DNA of 56,131 bases from Bacteroides gallinarum DSM 18171 = JCM 13658. Its GTDB lineage: Bacteria; Bacteroidota; Bacteroidia; Bacteroidales; Bacteroidaceae. The DNA is taken from NCBI RefSeq assembly GCF_000374365.1, contig NZ_KB894143.1:1-56131 (forward strand), in the 5' to 3' direction. Below are positions 34,187-42,664 of this stretch, one piece after another. Numbering within the stretch: the first letter of the stretch is position 1; each line of letters starts with the position of its first letter. A program made the translations under genes and the position numbers. The notes under the pieces were generated by a model. It made no database searches, had not been told where the DNA came from, and saw nothing but the letters and a program-made list of their open reading frames with translations.

Positions 34187-34350
34187 TAACTTATTAGTTT
34201 GTGTAACTATCGGTTCATATAACCTATTGGTTCTTGCAACTATCGGTTTACATAACCAGGAAGTTCCTGTAATTCGTTAGTTTTTATAGTTTGTTAGTTT
34301 TTGAAGCTTATCAGTTCCCTAACTATTAGTTCATGTAACCCATTAACAGA
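34187..34350 (+). repeat. 16-17-bp tandem repeats in the nhaC leader
   Basis: Ten degenerate units of the form TAACTATYGGTTCNTG start at 34187, 34204, 34220, 34237, 34253, 34270, 34287, 34303, 34320 and 34336. The period alternates between 16 and 17 bp. They end at the ATG region of the antiporter gene. Confidence 0.8.
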
Positions 34351-34354
34351 AAAT

Positions 34355-35656
34355 ATGTCCGCAGAAATAAATACTTCTTCCCTCAAAAAGGGCGGCTGGT
34401 GGTCGCTGAGCCCGTTGGTCGTATTTCTTTGCTTATACCTCATTACCTCACTGCTCGTAAACGATTTCTACAAAGTGCCGATTACGGTGGCATTCCTGCT
34501 ATCGTCATGCTACGCCATTGCCATTACGCGGGGGCTAAAGCTGGAGCAGCGTATCTATCAATTCTCCGTCGGGGCAGGCAACAAGAACATATTGCTGATG
34601 ATATGGATATTTGTCCTTGCCGGGGCTTTTGCACAAAGTGCCAAGCAAATGGGGGCTATCGACGCCACGGTAAACCTGACCCTGCACATACTCCCGGACA
34701 ACCTGCTGCTGGCAGGTATTTTCATCGCCGCCTGCTTTATCTCATTATCTATCGGTACAAGCGTAGGGACAATCGTAGCGCTGACTCCAGTAGCCGTAGG
34801 GTTGGCGGAGAAAACCGGTATCGACCTGCCTTATATGGTGGGCGTCGTGGTGGGCGGTTCGTTTTTCGGAGACAACCTCTCGTTCATATCGGACACCACG
34901 ATTGCGTCTACAAAGACACAGGACTGCGTAATGAGAGATAAGTTCAAAGTGAATTTTATGATTGTAGTACCGGCGGCGTTAATCGTACTGGGCATCTACA
35001 TATTCCAGGGGTTTTCTTTGTCCGCCACTCCGCAGATACAGGAGGTGGAGTGGCTAAAAGTCATTCCCTACCTCATCGTACTGGGTACGGCAATAGCCGG
35101 AATGAATGTAATGCCGGTACTGCTGCTCGGCATCTTCTCGACCGGTATCATCGGACTTTTTACCGGAACGGGATTTTTCGACTGGTTCGGCGCCATGGGA
35201 ACGGGTATCACCGGCATGGGCGAGCTTATCATCATCACCCTGCTGGCAGGCGGAATGTTGGAGACAATCCGCTACAACGGAGGTATCGACTTCATCATTT
35301 CCCGCCTTACACGGCATGTTACGGGCAAGCGGGGTGCGGAACTCAGCATAGCCGCGCTGGTGAGCGTTGCCAATCTCTGCACCGCCAACAACACGATTGC
35401 TATCATCACCACCGGCCCTATCGCCAAAGACATAGCCAAACGGTTCCACCTCGACCGCCGGAAAACGGCAAGCATACTGGATACGTTTTCCTGTCTCATC
35501 CAGGGCATCATCCCCTACGGCGCGCAAATGCTGATAGCCGCGGGGTTGGCAGACATCTCGCCGCTCAGTATCATAGGCAGTTTGTACTATCCATTTTGCA
35601 TGGGAGCCTGCGCCATACTTGCCATATTAATAAGGTATCCGAGAAAATACTCGTGA
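34355..35656 (+). CDS. nhaC: Na+/H+ antiporter, NhaC family
   Basis: A 433-residue membrane protein with about 11-12 helices. The SLSIGTSVGTIVALTPVAVGLAEKTG region in parts, VVVGGSFFGDNLSFISDTTIAS and TANNTIAIITTGPIAKDIA match NhaC/MleN antiporters. It likely exchanges sodium for protons, though malate-lactate coupled relatives exist. The ATG at 34355 is preferred because the longer frame (34301) reads through the tandem repeats. Confidence 0.9.
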   Translation: MSAEINTSSLKKGGWWSLSPLVVFLCLYLITSLLVNDFYKVPITVAFLLSSCYAIAITRGLKLEQRIYQFSVGAGNKNILLMIWIFVLAGAFAQSAKQMGAIDATVNLTLHILPDNLLLAGIFIAACFISLSIGTSVGTIVALTPVAVGLAEKTGIDLPYMVGVVVGGSFFGDNLSFISDTTIASTKTQDCVMRDKFKVNFMIVVPAALIVLGIYIFQGFSLSATPQIQEVEWLKVIPYLIVLGTAIAGMNVMPVLLLGIFSTGIIGLFTGTGFFDWFGAMGTGITGMGELIIITLLAGGMLETIRYNGGIDFIISRLTRHVTGKRGAELSIAALVSVANLCTANNTIAIITTGPIAKDIAKRFHLDRRKTASILDTFSCLIQGIIPYGAQMLIAAGLADISPLSIIGSLYYPFCMGACAILAILIRYPRKYS

Positions 35657-35887
35657 AAAGAGTGATGATTTATGAGCTATGAGCTGGGGCGTAAGTGATG
35701 AGTTCCGGTTTATGATTTATAGGGCGCAAATCATAGGATAGCCCCCTGATTTATCAGATTATTGCCCTCTACCCGCAAATAAATCATAAATCATAAATCA
35801 TAAATCATAAATCTTTCCTATCTTTGCACCCGCTACTACGAGTTAGCAGCATAATTCAAATCATTAACTAAAAAAACATTTAATTAA
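35657..35887. repeat. Low-complexity spacer and rpsP promoter
   Basis: 35660-35780 contains degenerate GTGATGATTTATGAG-type repeats like those after trpB. 35781-35813 is a near-perfect heptamer array (AAATCAT, 4.7 copies). A -7 box TATCTTTG follows at 35819-35826, so the array occupies the -33 region of the rpsP promoter. Confidence 0.7.
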
Positions 35888-36445
35888 ATGGCAACAAAAA
35901 TCAGATTGCAAAGACATGGACGTAAGAGCTACGCTTTCTACTCTATCGTAATTGCAGACGTAAGAGCACCACGTGATGGTAAATTTATTGAGAAGATTGG
36001 TACTTACAACCCCAACACCAATCCTGCCACAGTAGATTTGAAATTCGACCGCGCACTGGACTGGGTACTGAAAGGCGCACAACCTACCGACACCGTTCGC
36101 AACATCCTTTCCCGCGAAGGCGTTTACATGAAGAAACACCTCCTGGGCGGTGTAGCAAAAGGCGCATTCGGCGAAGCGGAAGCAGAGGCTAAGTTCGAAG
36201 CTTGGAAAAACAACAAACAAAGCGGTTTGGCTGCCCTGAAAACTAAAGAGGAAGAAGCCAAGAAAGCCGAAGCCAAGGCACGCATGGAAGCTGAAAAGAA
36301 AGTAAACGAGGCAAAGGCTAAGGCACTGGCCGAAAAGAAGGCTGCCGAAGAAGCTGCTAAGGCTGCTGCCGAAGCACCTGCAGAAGCAGAAGCAACGGAA
36401 GCTCCGGCTGAAGAGGCTCCCGCAGCAGAAGCTGCCGCTGAATAA
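35888..36445 (+). CDS. rpsP: 30S ribosomal protein S16 with Ala/Glu-rich tail
   Basis: A 185-residue protein. Residues 1-85 are S16: [34 protein letters not shown]. Residues 85-185 form a charged, Ala/Glu/Lys-rich helical tail not present in E. coli S16 (82 residues), common in Bacteroidetes. Its role is unknown. It is transcribed alone, without the usual rimM-trmD-rplS neighbours, and ends at a strong terminator. Confidence 0.96.
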   Translation: MATKIRLQRHGRKSYAFYSIVIADVRAPRDGKFIEKIGTYNPNTNPATVDLKFDRALDWVLKGAQPTDTVRNILSREGVYMKKHLLGGVAKGAFGEAEAEAKFEAWKNNKQSGLAALKTKEEEAKKAEAKARMEAEKKVNEAKAKALAEKKAAEEAAKAAAEAPAEAEATEAPAEEAPAAEAAAE

Positions 36446-36486
36446 AAAGCACAGTCTCCCCTTGTAAAAAAGGGACAAAAAACATA

Positions 36487-36520
36487 AAATCCTCACCGGT
36501 TATGCCGGTGGGGATTTTTT
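36487..36520 (+). terminator. rpsP terminator
   Basis: AAATCCTCACCGG (36487-36499) pairs with CCGGTGGGGATTT (36505-36517), 13 bp with one T-G pair and a 5-nt loop, followed by a run of six T. Confidence 0.9.
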
Positions 36521-36566
36521 ATTCGTATATTTGTGGCTACAAATATTTATTTAATGAAAAGAAACA

Positions 36567-37664
36567 ATGAAGAAATTAACTTACCTGCTCGCTGTTGCCG
36601 CCGTATTTGCAGCCTGTAACAGCGAAAACAAGGGTTACACCGTAACCGGAACAATAGAAGGCGCAACCGACGGCGACACTGTTTACCTGCAAACCGTAGA
36701 AAGCCGCCAACTGGTAAAACTCGACTCCGCAGTCATTGCCAACGGCACTTTCACCTTTAAAGGTACGCAAGACACCACCGCCAACCGCTACATTACTTAT
36801 CATCCTGCCGGAACGGAAGGTATGATAATGGACTTCTTCCTCGAAAACGGAAAAATCGATATCAAGCTCAACGGAAAAAACAGTTCTGCCACCGGTACTG
36901 CAAACAATGACATTTACCAGGCTATCAGGGTGCAGTTCAACGACCTGGACAGCCAAATGGAGAACATCTACTCCTCCATGGCAGATGCCTCCCTGACCGA
37001 CGAGCAGCGCGAGGCGAAAAGCAAGGAAATGAATGCCCTGGAAAACAAAATGATAGAGGTAGCCAAAAGCAGCATCGAAAAGAACATAACCAATGCAGTA
37101 GGCGTACATCTGCTGAAAAGCTACTACTATTACCTGGATGTGAAAGAGCTCGACCCGCTGATGCCGCAAATACCTGCGTTATACAGCAGCGATGCCACCA
37201 TTATCCGTATCAAGGAAAACGTAGAGAAAATGAAAGCTACCGCCGTAGGCCAGAAGTTTACGGATTTCGAAATGCAGACCCCGGAAGGCAAGACCGTAAA
37301 ACTGTCCGACTATGTGGGCAAGGGCAAAACGGTACTCGTTGATTTCTGGGCAAGCTGGTGCGGACCCTGCCGCCGCGAAATGCCTAACCTGGTAGAAGCA
37401 TATGCCAAGTACAAGAATAAGAATTTCGAGATTGTAGGCGTTTCTTTAGACCAGAACGGCGATTCATGGAAAGAGGCTATCGAAAAACTGAATATCACCT
37501 GGCCGCAAATGTCCGACCTGAAATACTGGAACTGCGAGGGCGCCAAGCTGTATGCTGTAAGTAGCATCCCTCACACTGTACTGATTGACGGCGACGGGAT
37601 TATCATCGCACGCGGTCTGCACGGCGACGAGTTGCAGGACAAGCTGGCGGAAGTTCTTAAATAA
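36567..37664 (+). CDS. Thioredoxin-family lipoprotein (DUF4369/AhpC-TSA type)
   Basis: A 365-residue lipoprotein: lipobox VFAAC with Cys17, a beta-rich DUF4369-like domain (about 22-120), a helical linker (about 120-225) and a TlpA/ResA-like thioredoxin domain with FWASWC-GPC-RREMP (Cys265 and Cys268) and cis-Pro in VSSIPHTVLID. It is anchored in the envelope and probably reduces disulfides there. Such proteins are numerous in Bacteroides. It is a single gene after the S16 terminator. Confidence 0.93.
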   Translation: MKKLTYLLAVAAVFAACNSENKGYTVTGTIEGATDGDTVYLQTVESRQLVKLDSAVIANGTFTFKGTQDTTANRYITYHPAGTEGMIMDFFLENGKIDIKLNGKNSSATGTANNDIYQAIRVQFNDLDSQMENIYSSMADASLTDEQREAKSKEMNALENKMIEVAKSSIEKNITNAVGVHLLKSYYYYLDVKELDPLMPQIPALYSSDATIIRIKENVEKMKATAVGQKFTDFEMQTPEGKTVKLSDYVGKGKTVLVDFWASWCGPCRREMPNLVEAYAKYKNKNFEIVGVSLDQNGDSWKEAIEKLNITWPQMSDLKYWNCEGAKLYAVSSIPHTVLIDGDGIIIARGLHGDELQDKLAEVLK

Positions 37665-37703
37665 GAAAAGAAAGCCGGCAATAGGATAAAGAAACAAATG
37701 GAG

Positions 37704-37945
37704 AGGTGCGTCAAAACTAAGACGAACGCCCTGGAAAGTTACAGATAGTAACTGGCAAACGAACAAAAGAGCCGTATCATTACTCAAAATGAAGTGAAAT
37801 GCACCCCAAAAGTTAGACACAAAACTTTTGGGGTGCACTCATTTACTCAAAAAGTAATGATACGGCTTTTTCTATTGCCGATAAAGGGGAGGGCTGATTT
37901 CAGATTAAAGTTCATTTTCTCCAAAATCAGATTTTGCTCCCTTGT
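37704..37945. repeat. MITE-like dispersed repeat, copy B, with nested palindrome
   Basis: It parallels copy A (33812-33989) in segment order but has a longer hairpin loop. The loop carries a perfect 15-bp inverted repeat, TGCACCCCAAAAGTT (37800-37814) and AACTTTTGGGGTGCA (37823-37837), separated by AGACACAA. That arm resembles terminal repeats of IS3/IS150-type insertion sequences, recalled from memory. The right terminal repeat seen in copy A is degraded here. Confidence 0.65.
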
Positions 37946-37974
37946 TTTGCAACCACGCAGATTGACACTCGCAA

Positions 37975-38040
37975 CATACGTGCCCGGATACTGTAACGTG
38001 CATAGCCGGATACTGCAACGTACATACCCGGATGCAACGG
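37975..38040. repeat. 22-bp tandem repeat, three units
   Basis: Three degenerate copies of ACGTGCATACCCGGATACTGCA at a period of about 22 bp, ending 50 bp before the stop of the minus-strand MetE-like gene. Confidence 0.6.
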
Positions 38041-38093
38041 CATATGTACACAGGCACAACGGGGCGCATGCCCCGATACAGTGAAGTGTGTGC

Positions 38094-39062
38094 TCAGACG
38101 GGGAACACGCGGTCTGCCATATCTTTTGCCAGCTCCACCGCTTTCCACTGCCTCGTTTCGTCCGCATCCGAGGAACCGAGCATACCGGCTGCATCCGGCA
38201 GGCAGAGCGTCAGGCGCTTTGCGGGTATATAATTCAGGACTTCTTCTATTTTTGCCTGCAATTCATCCAACTCGTCCTCGTCTGGATAATACGAAAGCAC
38301 GAAACCGAATACGGCTTCCCGCTCGCGAACGAACCACAGCAAGCGGCTACGGTCGCAGATTCCACAATCGTAATTCAGGAAATATGCATCCGCTCCCTGC
38401 AACCGCACCAACATGTCGGTCGCAGCATGAAAAGCCACGAACAAGCCTTCGGGACGCTCACGCAATACCCGGTTGTTGAGCCGGGCAGCCTCATCGGTCA
38501 GCATAGCTTTCACCCCTTCGAACTGTACATAGCGGCAACCCGCCCCGTACAAGCCTTCCAGCAGTTTCTTATAAGCTGTCGCCAAATCGTCCAACAGTAC
38601 ATTCAAGTCCGGATAAACCGACTTCAAGCATCTGGATTCCGTTTCGCGGAGAATTCTCATCAGCAATTTGCCCGGCGAAGGCATATGCTGCTTAGGTAGC
38701 ACTTCTTCCGTAGAATTTTCCACCAGAAAAACAAAATCATCGATAATGGGATGATGAAGCAAACCGATTCTACCCGTTACCTCCAATTCCCCGCCGGACG
38801 AAAGAGCCGTGTTTGTTTTGCGGCGGATTCCCTCCCAGCCTTCCAGAAAATCGTAACTCCGGAAACCGCCGTCCGTTGCAACCTTCATACCTGCCGACTT
38901 CAGGCGTTCTGTAAGGTTACGGATTTCCGCATCTTCAACGGCACGCAATGTCTGTAAGCTAATCTGCCCGTCGCGATACCGGCTCCTCGCATCCCGTAAT
39001 GCGGAAGGCACGCACAATGCCCCCGCAATATCAATTTTAAAGGGTGGAAATACTTTTCCCAT
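38094..39062 (-). CDS. MetE-family (core cobalamin-independent methionine synthase-like) protein
   Basis: A 322-residue TIM-barrel protein resembling the single-domain MetE relatives of YxjG/YxjH type: PPFKIDIAGALCVPSALRDAR, a central YVQFEG, and the C-terminal ERLTLCLP-like pattern RLTLCLPDAAGM. In the family, zinc is held by His-x-Cys, Glu and Cys. Here the matching places read FHAATDM, YFLNYD and LPDAAGM, so the Cys and Glu ligands seem lost. Methyl transfer to homocysteine is therefore uncertain. The start at 39062 is chosen because the longer frame overlaps the upstream cobalamin riboswitch. Confidence 0.8.
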   Translation of the reverse strand: MGKVFPPFKIDIAGALCVPSALRDARSRYRDGQISLQTLRAVEDAEIRNLTERLKSAGMKVATDGGFRSYDFLEGWEGIRRKTNTALSSGGELEVTGRIGLLHHPIIDDFVFLVENSTEEVLPKQHMPSPGKLLMRILRETESRCLKSVYPDLNVLLDDLATAYKKLLEGLYGAGCRYVQFEGVKAMLTDEAARLNNRVLRERPEGLFVAFHAATDMLVRLQGADAYFLNYDCGICDRSRLLWFVREREAVFGFVLSYYPDEDELDELQAKIEEVLNYIPAKRLTLCLPDAAGMLGSSDADETRQWKAVELAKDMADRVFPV

Positions 39063-39124
39063 GTTCACTCTTTTTTGATAATTAGTAATTGCGCTTTGCC
39101 CTATCCCACGAGTAGCAAAGAAAA

Positions 39125-39330
39125 ACAATGAATGGCAGGTATTCTGACTCGGTTTCCATTTCAAACCGCCTTCCCAACCTTTTCCTTATATAACGGAAAA
39201 TAATCAGTGGCAGAGGGTGTACGTTGAAATGTTTGACGTGAAACCTTACAGCAGCGGGACTGTCCGGGATTTGCACCCGATTCCCTTTTAATCGCCGGTG
39301 ATGAAAACCACAGGCAAACCGATTCGCTGC
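39125..39330 (-). ncRNA. Cobalamin (B12) riboswitch
   Basis: On the minus strand the leader carries GGTTTGCCTGTGG, GGGAATCGGGTGCAAATCCC, GGACAGTCCCGCTGCTGTAA and, near the 3' end, the B12-box form GAGTCAGAATACCTGCCATT (39150-39131). Order and spacing fit the cobalamin aptamer. It lies 62 nt before the MetE-family start. The expected effect is to shut the gene off when B12 is plentiful. No separate terminator hairpin is obvious, so control may be at translation. Confidence 0.92.
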
Positions 39331-39362
39331 AAATATAGCCAAAGTATTTGATAACCGGCAAA
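39330..39362 (-). promoter_or_regulatory. Promoter of the riboswitch-controlled gene
   Basis: Minus-strand -33 TTTG (39362..39359), 21-nt spacer, -7 TATATTTG (39337..39330), giving a start at about 39323, right at the riboswitch 5' edge. Confidence 0.7.
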
Positions 39363-39529
39363 TAAAATGCCTCTTTTTTATTGTCTGTTTCAAAATAGAG
39401 CGACACATAACATAATATATAATTATCAATAATGTACAACTGTGAAAACCACACAAATTACAAAGTTTCCCATTTCCCCAATAATCATATTTGATTATCA
39501 ACTGATTAACCATTTTTAATTCAACAAAA

Positions 39530-39572
39530 GTTTTCCAAAATGGAAAACATAAGGATAAGTATCATACCTTTG
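39530..39572 (+). promoter_or_regulatory. nrdD promoter with palindromic site
   Basis: -7 box TACCTTTG at 39565-39572, 45 nt before the nrdD ATG. A perfect 8-bp inverted repeat, GTTTTCCA (39530-39537) and TGGAAAAC (39541-39548) with AAA between, covers the -33 position and is a candidate operator. It does not match the NrdR box or the FNR/CRP consensus. Confidence 0.6.
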
Positions 39573-39617
39573 TTTCGCAATTAAGCCCTATTATAAAATT
39601 CTAAAAATATAATCGAT

Positions 39618-41825
39618 ATGATACAAACGGTACTCAAGCGTGACGGACGCATCGTAGGTTTCAATGAAGAAAAAATAGCAACCGCTATCCGCAAAGCCAT
39701 GCTCCATACGGACAAGGGAGAGGATATGCAGTTGATACGTCAAATCACCGACCACATATCTTTCAAGGGCGACGCCCAGATGACGGTGGAGGCGATTCAG
39801 GATTTAGTGGAAATGGAGCTGATGAAAAGTAGCCGCAAAGATGTAGCCCAAAAGTACATCGCTTACCGTAATCAGCGCAGTATCGCCCGTAAAGCCAAGA
39901 CGCGCGATATGTTCCTGGAAATTATCAATATCAAATCCAACGACATCACCCGCGAGAATGCCAATATGAACGCCGATACGCCGGCGGGTATGATGATGAA
40001 ATTCGCCAGCGAAACCACCAAGCCTTTCGTAGACGATTATCTTCTGAGCGAAGAAGTGCTGGATGCCGTCAACCATAACTACCTGCACATCCACGACAAG
40101 GATTATTATCCTACCAAGAGCCTGACTTGTGTGCAGCACCCGTTAGACCGTATCCTGACGTACGGCTTCTCTGCCGGACACGGAGAATCGCGCCCTGCAA
40201 AACGCATCGAAACTGCCAGCATCCTAGGTTGTATCTCACTGGAAACCGCCCAGAACGAGATGCATGGCGGACAGGCCATTCCCGCATTCGATTTCTACCT
40301 TGCTCCCTATGTGCGCAACAGCTATATCGAGGAAATAAAAAACCTGGAGGAACTGAACGGCAAGGATTACTCGCACCTTTACCAAAAGGAGCTGGCAGAT
40401 TACCTGCAACAGCCTTTGGACGGGCTGACCGACGACCGACGCATCGTACAACATGCGGTAAACAAAACCGTGGCACGCGTGCACCAATCCATGGAAGCGT
40501 TCATACATAATATGAATACGATACACTCGCGCGGCGGAAACCAGGTAGTGTTCAGCTCTATCAACTACGGTACGGACACCTCTGCCGAGGGGCGCTGTAT
40601 TATCCGCGAACTGCTGAAAAGCACTTACCAGGGAGTGGGAAACGGCGAGACGGCTATCTTCCCCATTCAGATATGGAAGAAGAAGCGCGGCGTAAGCTAT
40701 CTGCCGGAAGACCGTAACTACGACCTTTACCAACTTGCCTGCAAGGTAACCGCACGCCGTTTCTTCCCGAACTTCCTGAACCTGGATGCCACCTTCAACC
40801 GGAGCGACGACTGGAAAGCCGACGACCCGAAACGCTACGAGCACGAAGTAGCCACCATGGGATGCCGTACGCGTGTGTTCGAGAACCGTTTCGGACCGAA
40901 AACCTCTATCGGGCGGGGAAACATTTCTTTCTCTACAATCAACATCGTCCGTCTCGCCATAGAGTGCATGGGTATAGCGGATAAGGAGCAGCGCATCGCC
41001 TGCTTCTTCGCCAAGCTGGATGCCATGCTCGAGGTAACCGCACGCCAGTTGCACGAACGCATGGAATTTCAGAAAACGGCATTCGCCAAGCAATTCCCTT
41101 TGCTGATGTCTGCCCTGTGGATAGGCAGCGACAAGCTCAAACCCAATGACGACATTTCTTCCGTTATCAACCAGGGTACGCTGGGTATCGGTTTCATCGG
41201 GCTGGCGGAGTGCCTGGTGGCACTTGTGGGCAAGCATCACGGAGAGTCGGAAGAAGCCCAGGAGTTGGGATTAAGAATCGTGACCTACATGCGCGACCGT
41301 GCCAACCAGTTCTCCGACCAATACCAGCATAATTACAGTGTATTGGCTACGCCTGCCGAGGGTTTGTCGGGCAAATTCACACGTATAGACCGCAAAAAGT
41401 TCGGCAGCTTGCCGGGCATTACAGACCGCGACTACTACACCAACTCCAACCATGTACCGGTGTACTACAAGTGCAGTGCCCGCCATAAGGCGGAGATAGA
41501 GGCTCCTTACCACGATTTGACCCGCGGAGGACATATATTCTACGTAGAAATCGACGGCGATGCCACCCACAACCCCGAAGTGATTATGCGCGTAGTGGAT
41601 ATGATGGACAAGTACAATATCGGTTACGGCTCGGTAAATCATAACCGCAACCGTTGCCTGGAGTGCGGATACGAGAACTCTGCCGCCGACCTGGAAGCCT
41701 GCCCGAAATGCGGTAGTACCCACATCGACAAGTTGCAGCGTATCACCGGCTACCTGGTAGGTACTACCGACCGTTGGAACAAGGCCAAGCTTGCCGAACT
41801 GAACGACCGCGTTATCCACCAATAA
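39618..41825 (+). CDS. nrdD: Anaerobic ribonucleoside-triphosphate reductase
   Basis: A 735-residue class III reductase that makes dNTPs without oxygen, using formate or thiol chemistry and a glycyl radical. Residues 3-90 are an ATP-cone allosteric domain (VLKRDGRIVGFNEEKIATAI). The core has GGNQVVFSSINYGTDTS and MGCRTRVFENRFGP. A four-Cys zinc site (CLECGY and CPKCGS) precedes the C-terminal radical loop RITGYLVGTTDRWN, with Gly711 as the radical residue. It is followed 69 nt later by its activase gene. Confidence 0.97.
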   Translation: MIQTVLKRDGRIVGFNEEKIATAIRKAMLHTDKGEDMQLIRQITDHISFKGDAQMTVEAIQDLVEMELMKSSRKDVAQKYIAYRNQRSIARKAKTRDMFLEIINIKSNDITRENANMNADTPAGMMMKFASETTKPFVDDYLLSEEVLDAVNHNYLHIHDKDYYPTKSLTCVQHPLDRILTYGFSAGHGESRPAKRIETASILGCISLETAQNEMHGGQAIPAFDFYLAPYVRNSYIEEIKNLEELNGKDYSHLYQKELADYLQQPLDGLTDDRRIVQHAVNKTVARVHQSMEAFIHNMNTIHSRGGNQVVFSSINYGTDTSAEGRCIIRELLKSTYQGVGNGETAIFPIQIWKKKRGVSYLPEDRNYDLYQLACKVTARRFFPNFLNLDATFNRSDDWKADDPKRYEHEVATMGCRTRVFENRFGPKTSIGRGNISFSTINIVRLAIECMGIADKEQRIACFFAKLDAMLEVTARQLHERMEFQKTAFAKQFPLLMSALWIGSDKLKPNDDISSVINQGTLGIGFIGLAECLVALVGKHHGESEEAQELGLRIVTYMRDRANQFSDQYQHNYSVLATPAEGLSGKFTRIDRKKFGSLPGITDRDYYTNSNHVPVYYKCSARHKAEIEAPYHDLTRGGHIFYVEIDGDATHNPEVIMRVVDMMDKYNIGYGSVNHNRNRCLECGYENSAADLEACPKCGSTHIDKLQRITGYLVGTTDRWNKAKLAELNDRVIHQ

Positions 41826-41894
41826 CGTGAGGAGTTACCATACGGCATCATAACCGTAATATTGTATCCGACTATTAATTTTTCGATTTTAAAA

Positions 41895-42395
41895 GTGCTT
41901 TCCATTCTCGACATATTAGAAGATACTACGGTAGACGGTCCCGGTTTCCGTACCGCCATTTATGCAGCCGGATGTCCCAACGGATGTCCGGGCTGCCATA
42001 ATCCGGAATCGTGGGACATCAACCGCGGACGCTGGATGACTACCGAAGAAATTCTGCAAAAGGTACTTGCCGACAACTTTGCAGACGTAACGTTCAGCGG
42101 GGGCGACCCGATGTTCCAGCCGGAAGGTTTCACCGAGCTGGCGCACGCTATCAAGAGGCAAAGCCGGAAAAACATCTGGTGCTATACCGGATATACCTTC
42201 GAAGCCCTGCTGCGCAATCCCCGCCAGGCAAAGCTGCTGGAATACATCGATGTACTGGTGGACGGTAAATTCAAGAAGGAGCTGCGCGATGAAGCCCTCT
42301 ACTTCAGGGGCAGCAGAAACCAACGGCTAATCGATGTACAAGCATCACTGAAAGCCAAGAAAGCCGTAAGCTATAATTATAATCCGGGAATTTGA
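41895..42395 (+). CDS. nrdG: Anaerobic ribonucleotide reductase activating protein (radical SAM)
   Basis: A 166-residue radical SAM activase that installs the glycyl radical on NrdD. The cluster motif is CPNGCPGC (Cys-x3-Cys-x2-Cys), preceded by EDTTVDGPGFRTAIYAAG and followed by VTFSGGDPMFQ. The GTG at 41895 gives the conserved start LSILDILEDTTVDGPG. A TTG at 41862 in the same frame would add 11 residues; neither has a strong ribosome-binding site. Together with NrdD this indicates anaerobic growth. Confidence 0.93.
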   Translation: MLSILDILEDTTVDGPGFRTAIYAAGCPNGCPGCHNPESWDINRGRWMTTEEILQKVLADNFADVTFSGGDPMFQPEGFTELAHAIKRQSRKNIWCYTGYTFEALLRNPRQAKLLEYIDVLVDGKFKKELRDEALYFRGSRNQRLIDVQASLKAKKAVSYNYNPGI

Positions 42396-42456
42396 CGCAT
42401 GCTCATTCTCGCTGTTACCGGGACTACGGGCGGGAAGTTCAACAACGGCATGCGTC
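42394..42456 (+). terminator. Possible nrdG terminator stem
   Basis: GACGCATGC (42394-42402, overlapping the stop) and GCATGCGTC (42448-42456) can pair over a 45-nt loop. There is no clear T-run, so termination is only one possibility. Confidence 0.35.
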
Positions 42457-42499
42457 CTTATACATAACTTACCGCGGGCAGAAAGTCAACGACACGCAT

Positions 42500-42632
42500 C
42501 TTTACAGGCAACTTACTGCGCATAGTAAGTTAACAACATGTATTCCTACAAGTTAACTTACTGTACGAAGTAAGTTAACTTCATCAATAATCAATAGTTA
42601 ACATCTTCCCACCTACTCTGTTAACTTACCAA
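42500..42632. repeat. Cluster of GTTAAC palindromes
   Basis: Five copies of AGTTAAC/GTTAACTT lie within 130 bp. The clearest is a perfect 12-bp hairpin, AAGTTAACTTAC (42550-42561) with GTAAGTTAACTT (42570-42581) over TGTACGAA. A second stem uses AACTTACT and AGTAAGTT around 42511-42535. It sits between convergent genes and could be a bidirectional terminator or a protein-binding array. Confidence 0.55.
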
Positions 42633-42664
42633 AATCCCAGGCTTGTTCCGGCTAACCTCCCTTT

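Larger units (their letters stand above)
37665..38093. other. Gene-free region with dispersed and tandem repeats
   Basis: A 429-bp stretch between convergent genes. It holds copy B of the MITE-like repeat (37704-37945) and a 22-bp tandem repeat (about 37975-38040), both listed separately. I see no gene in it. Confidence 0.7.

Noticed and set aside
39063..39164. N-terminal extension of the MetE-like protein
   Set aside because: The extra codons lie in the cobalamin riboswitch and do not resemble the family N-terminus.
39488..39502. TTGATTATCAA as an FNR/CRP-type box before nrdD
   Set aside because: The spacing between half-sites is 1 nt rather than 4, and its position is too far upstream to judge.
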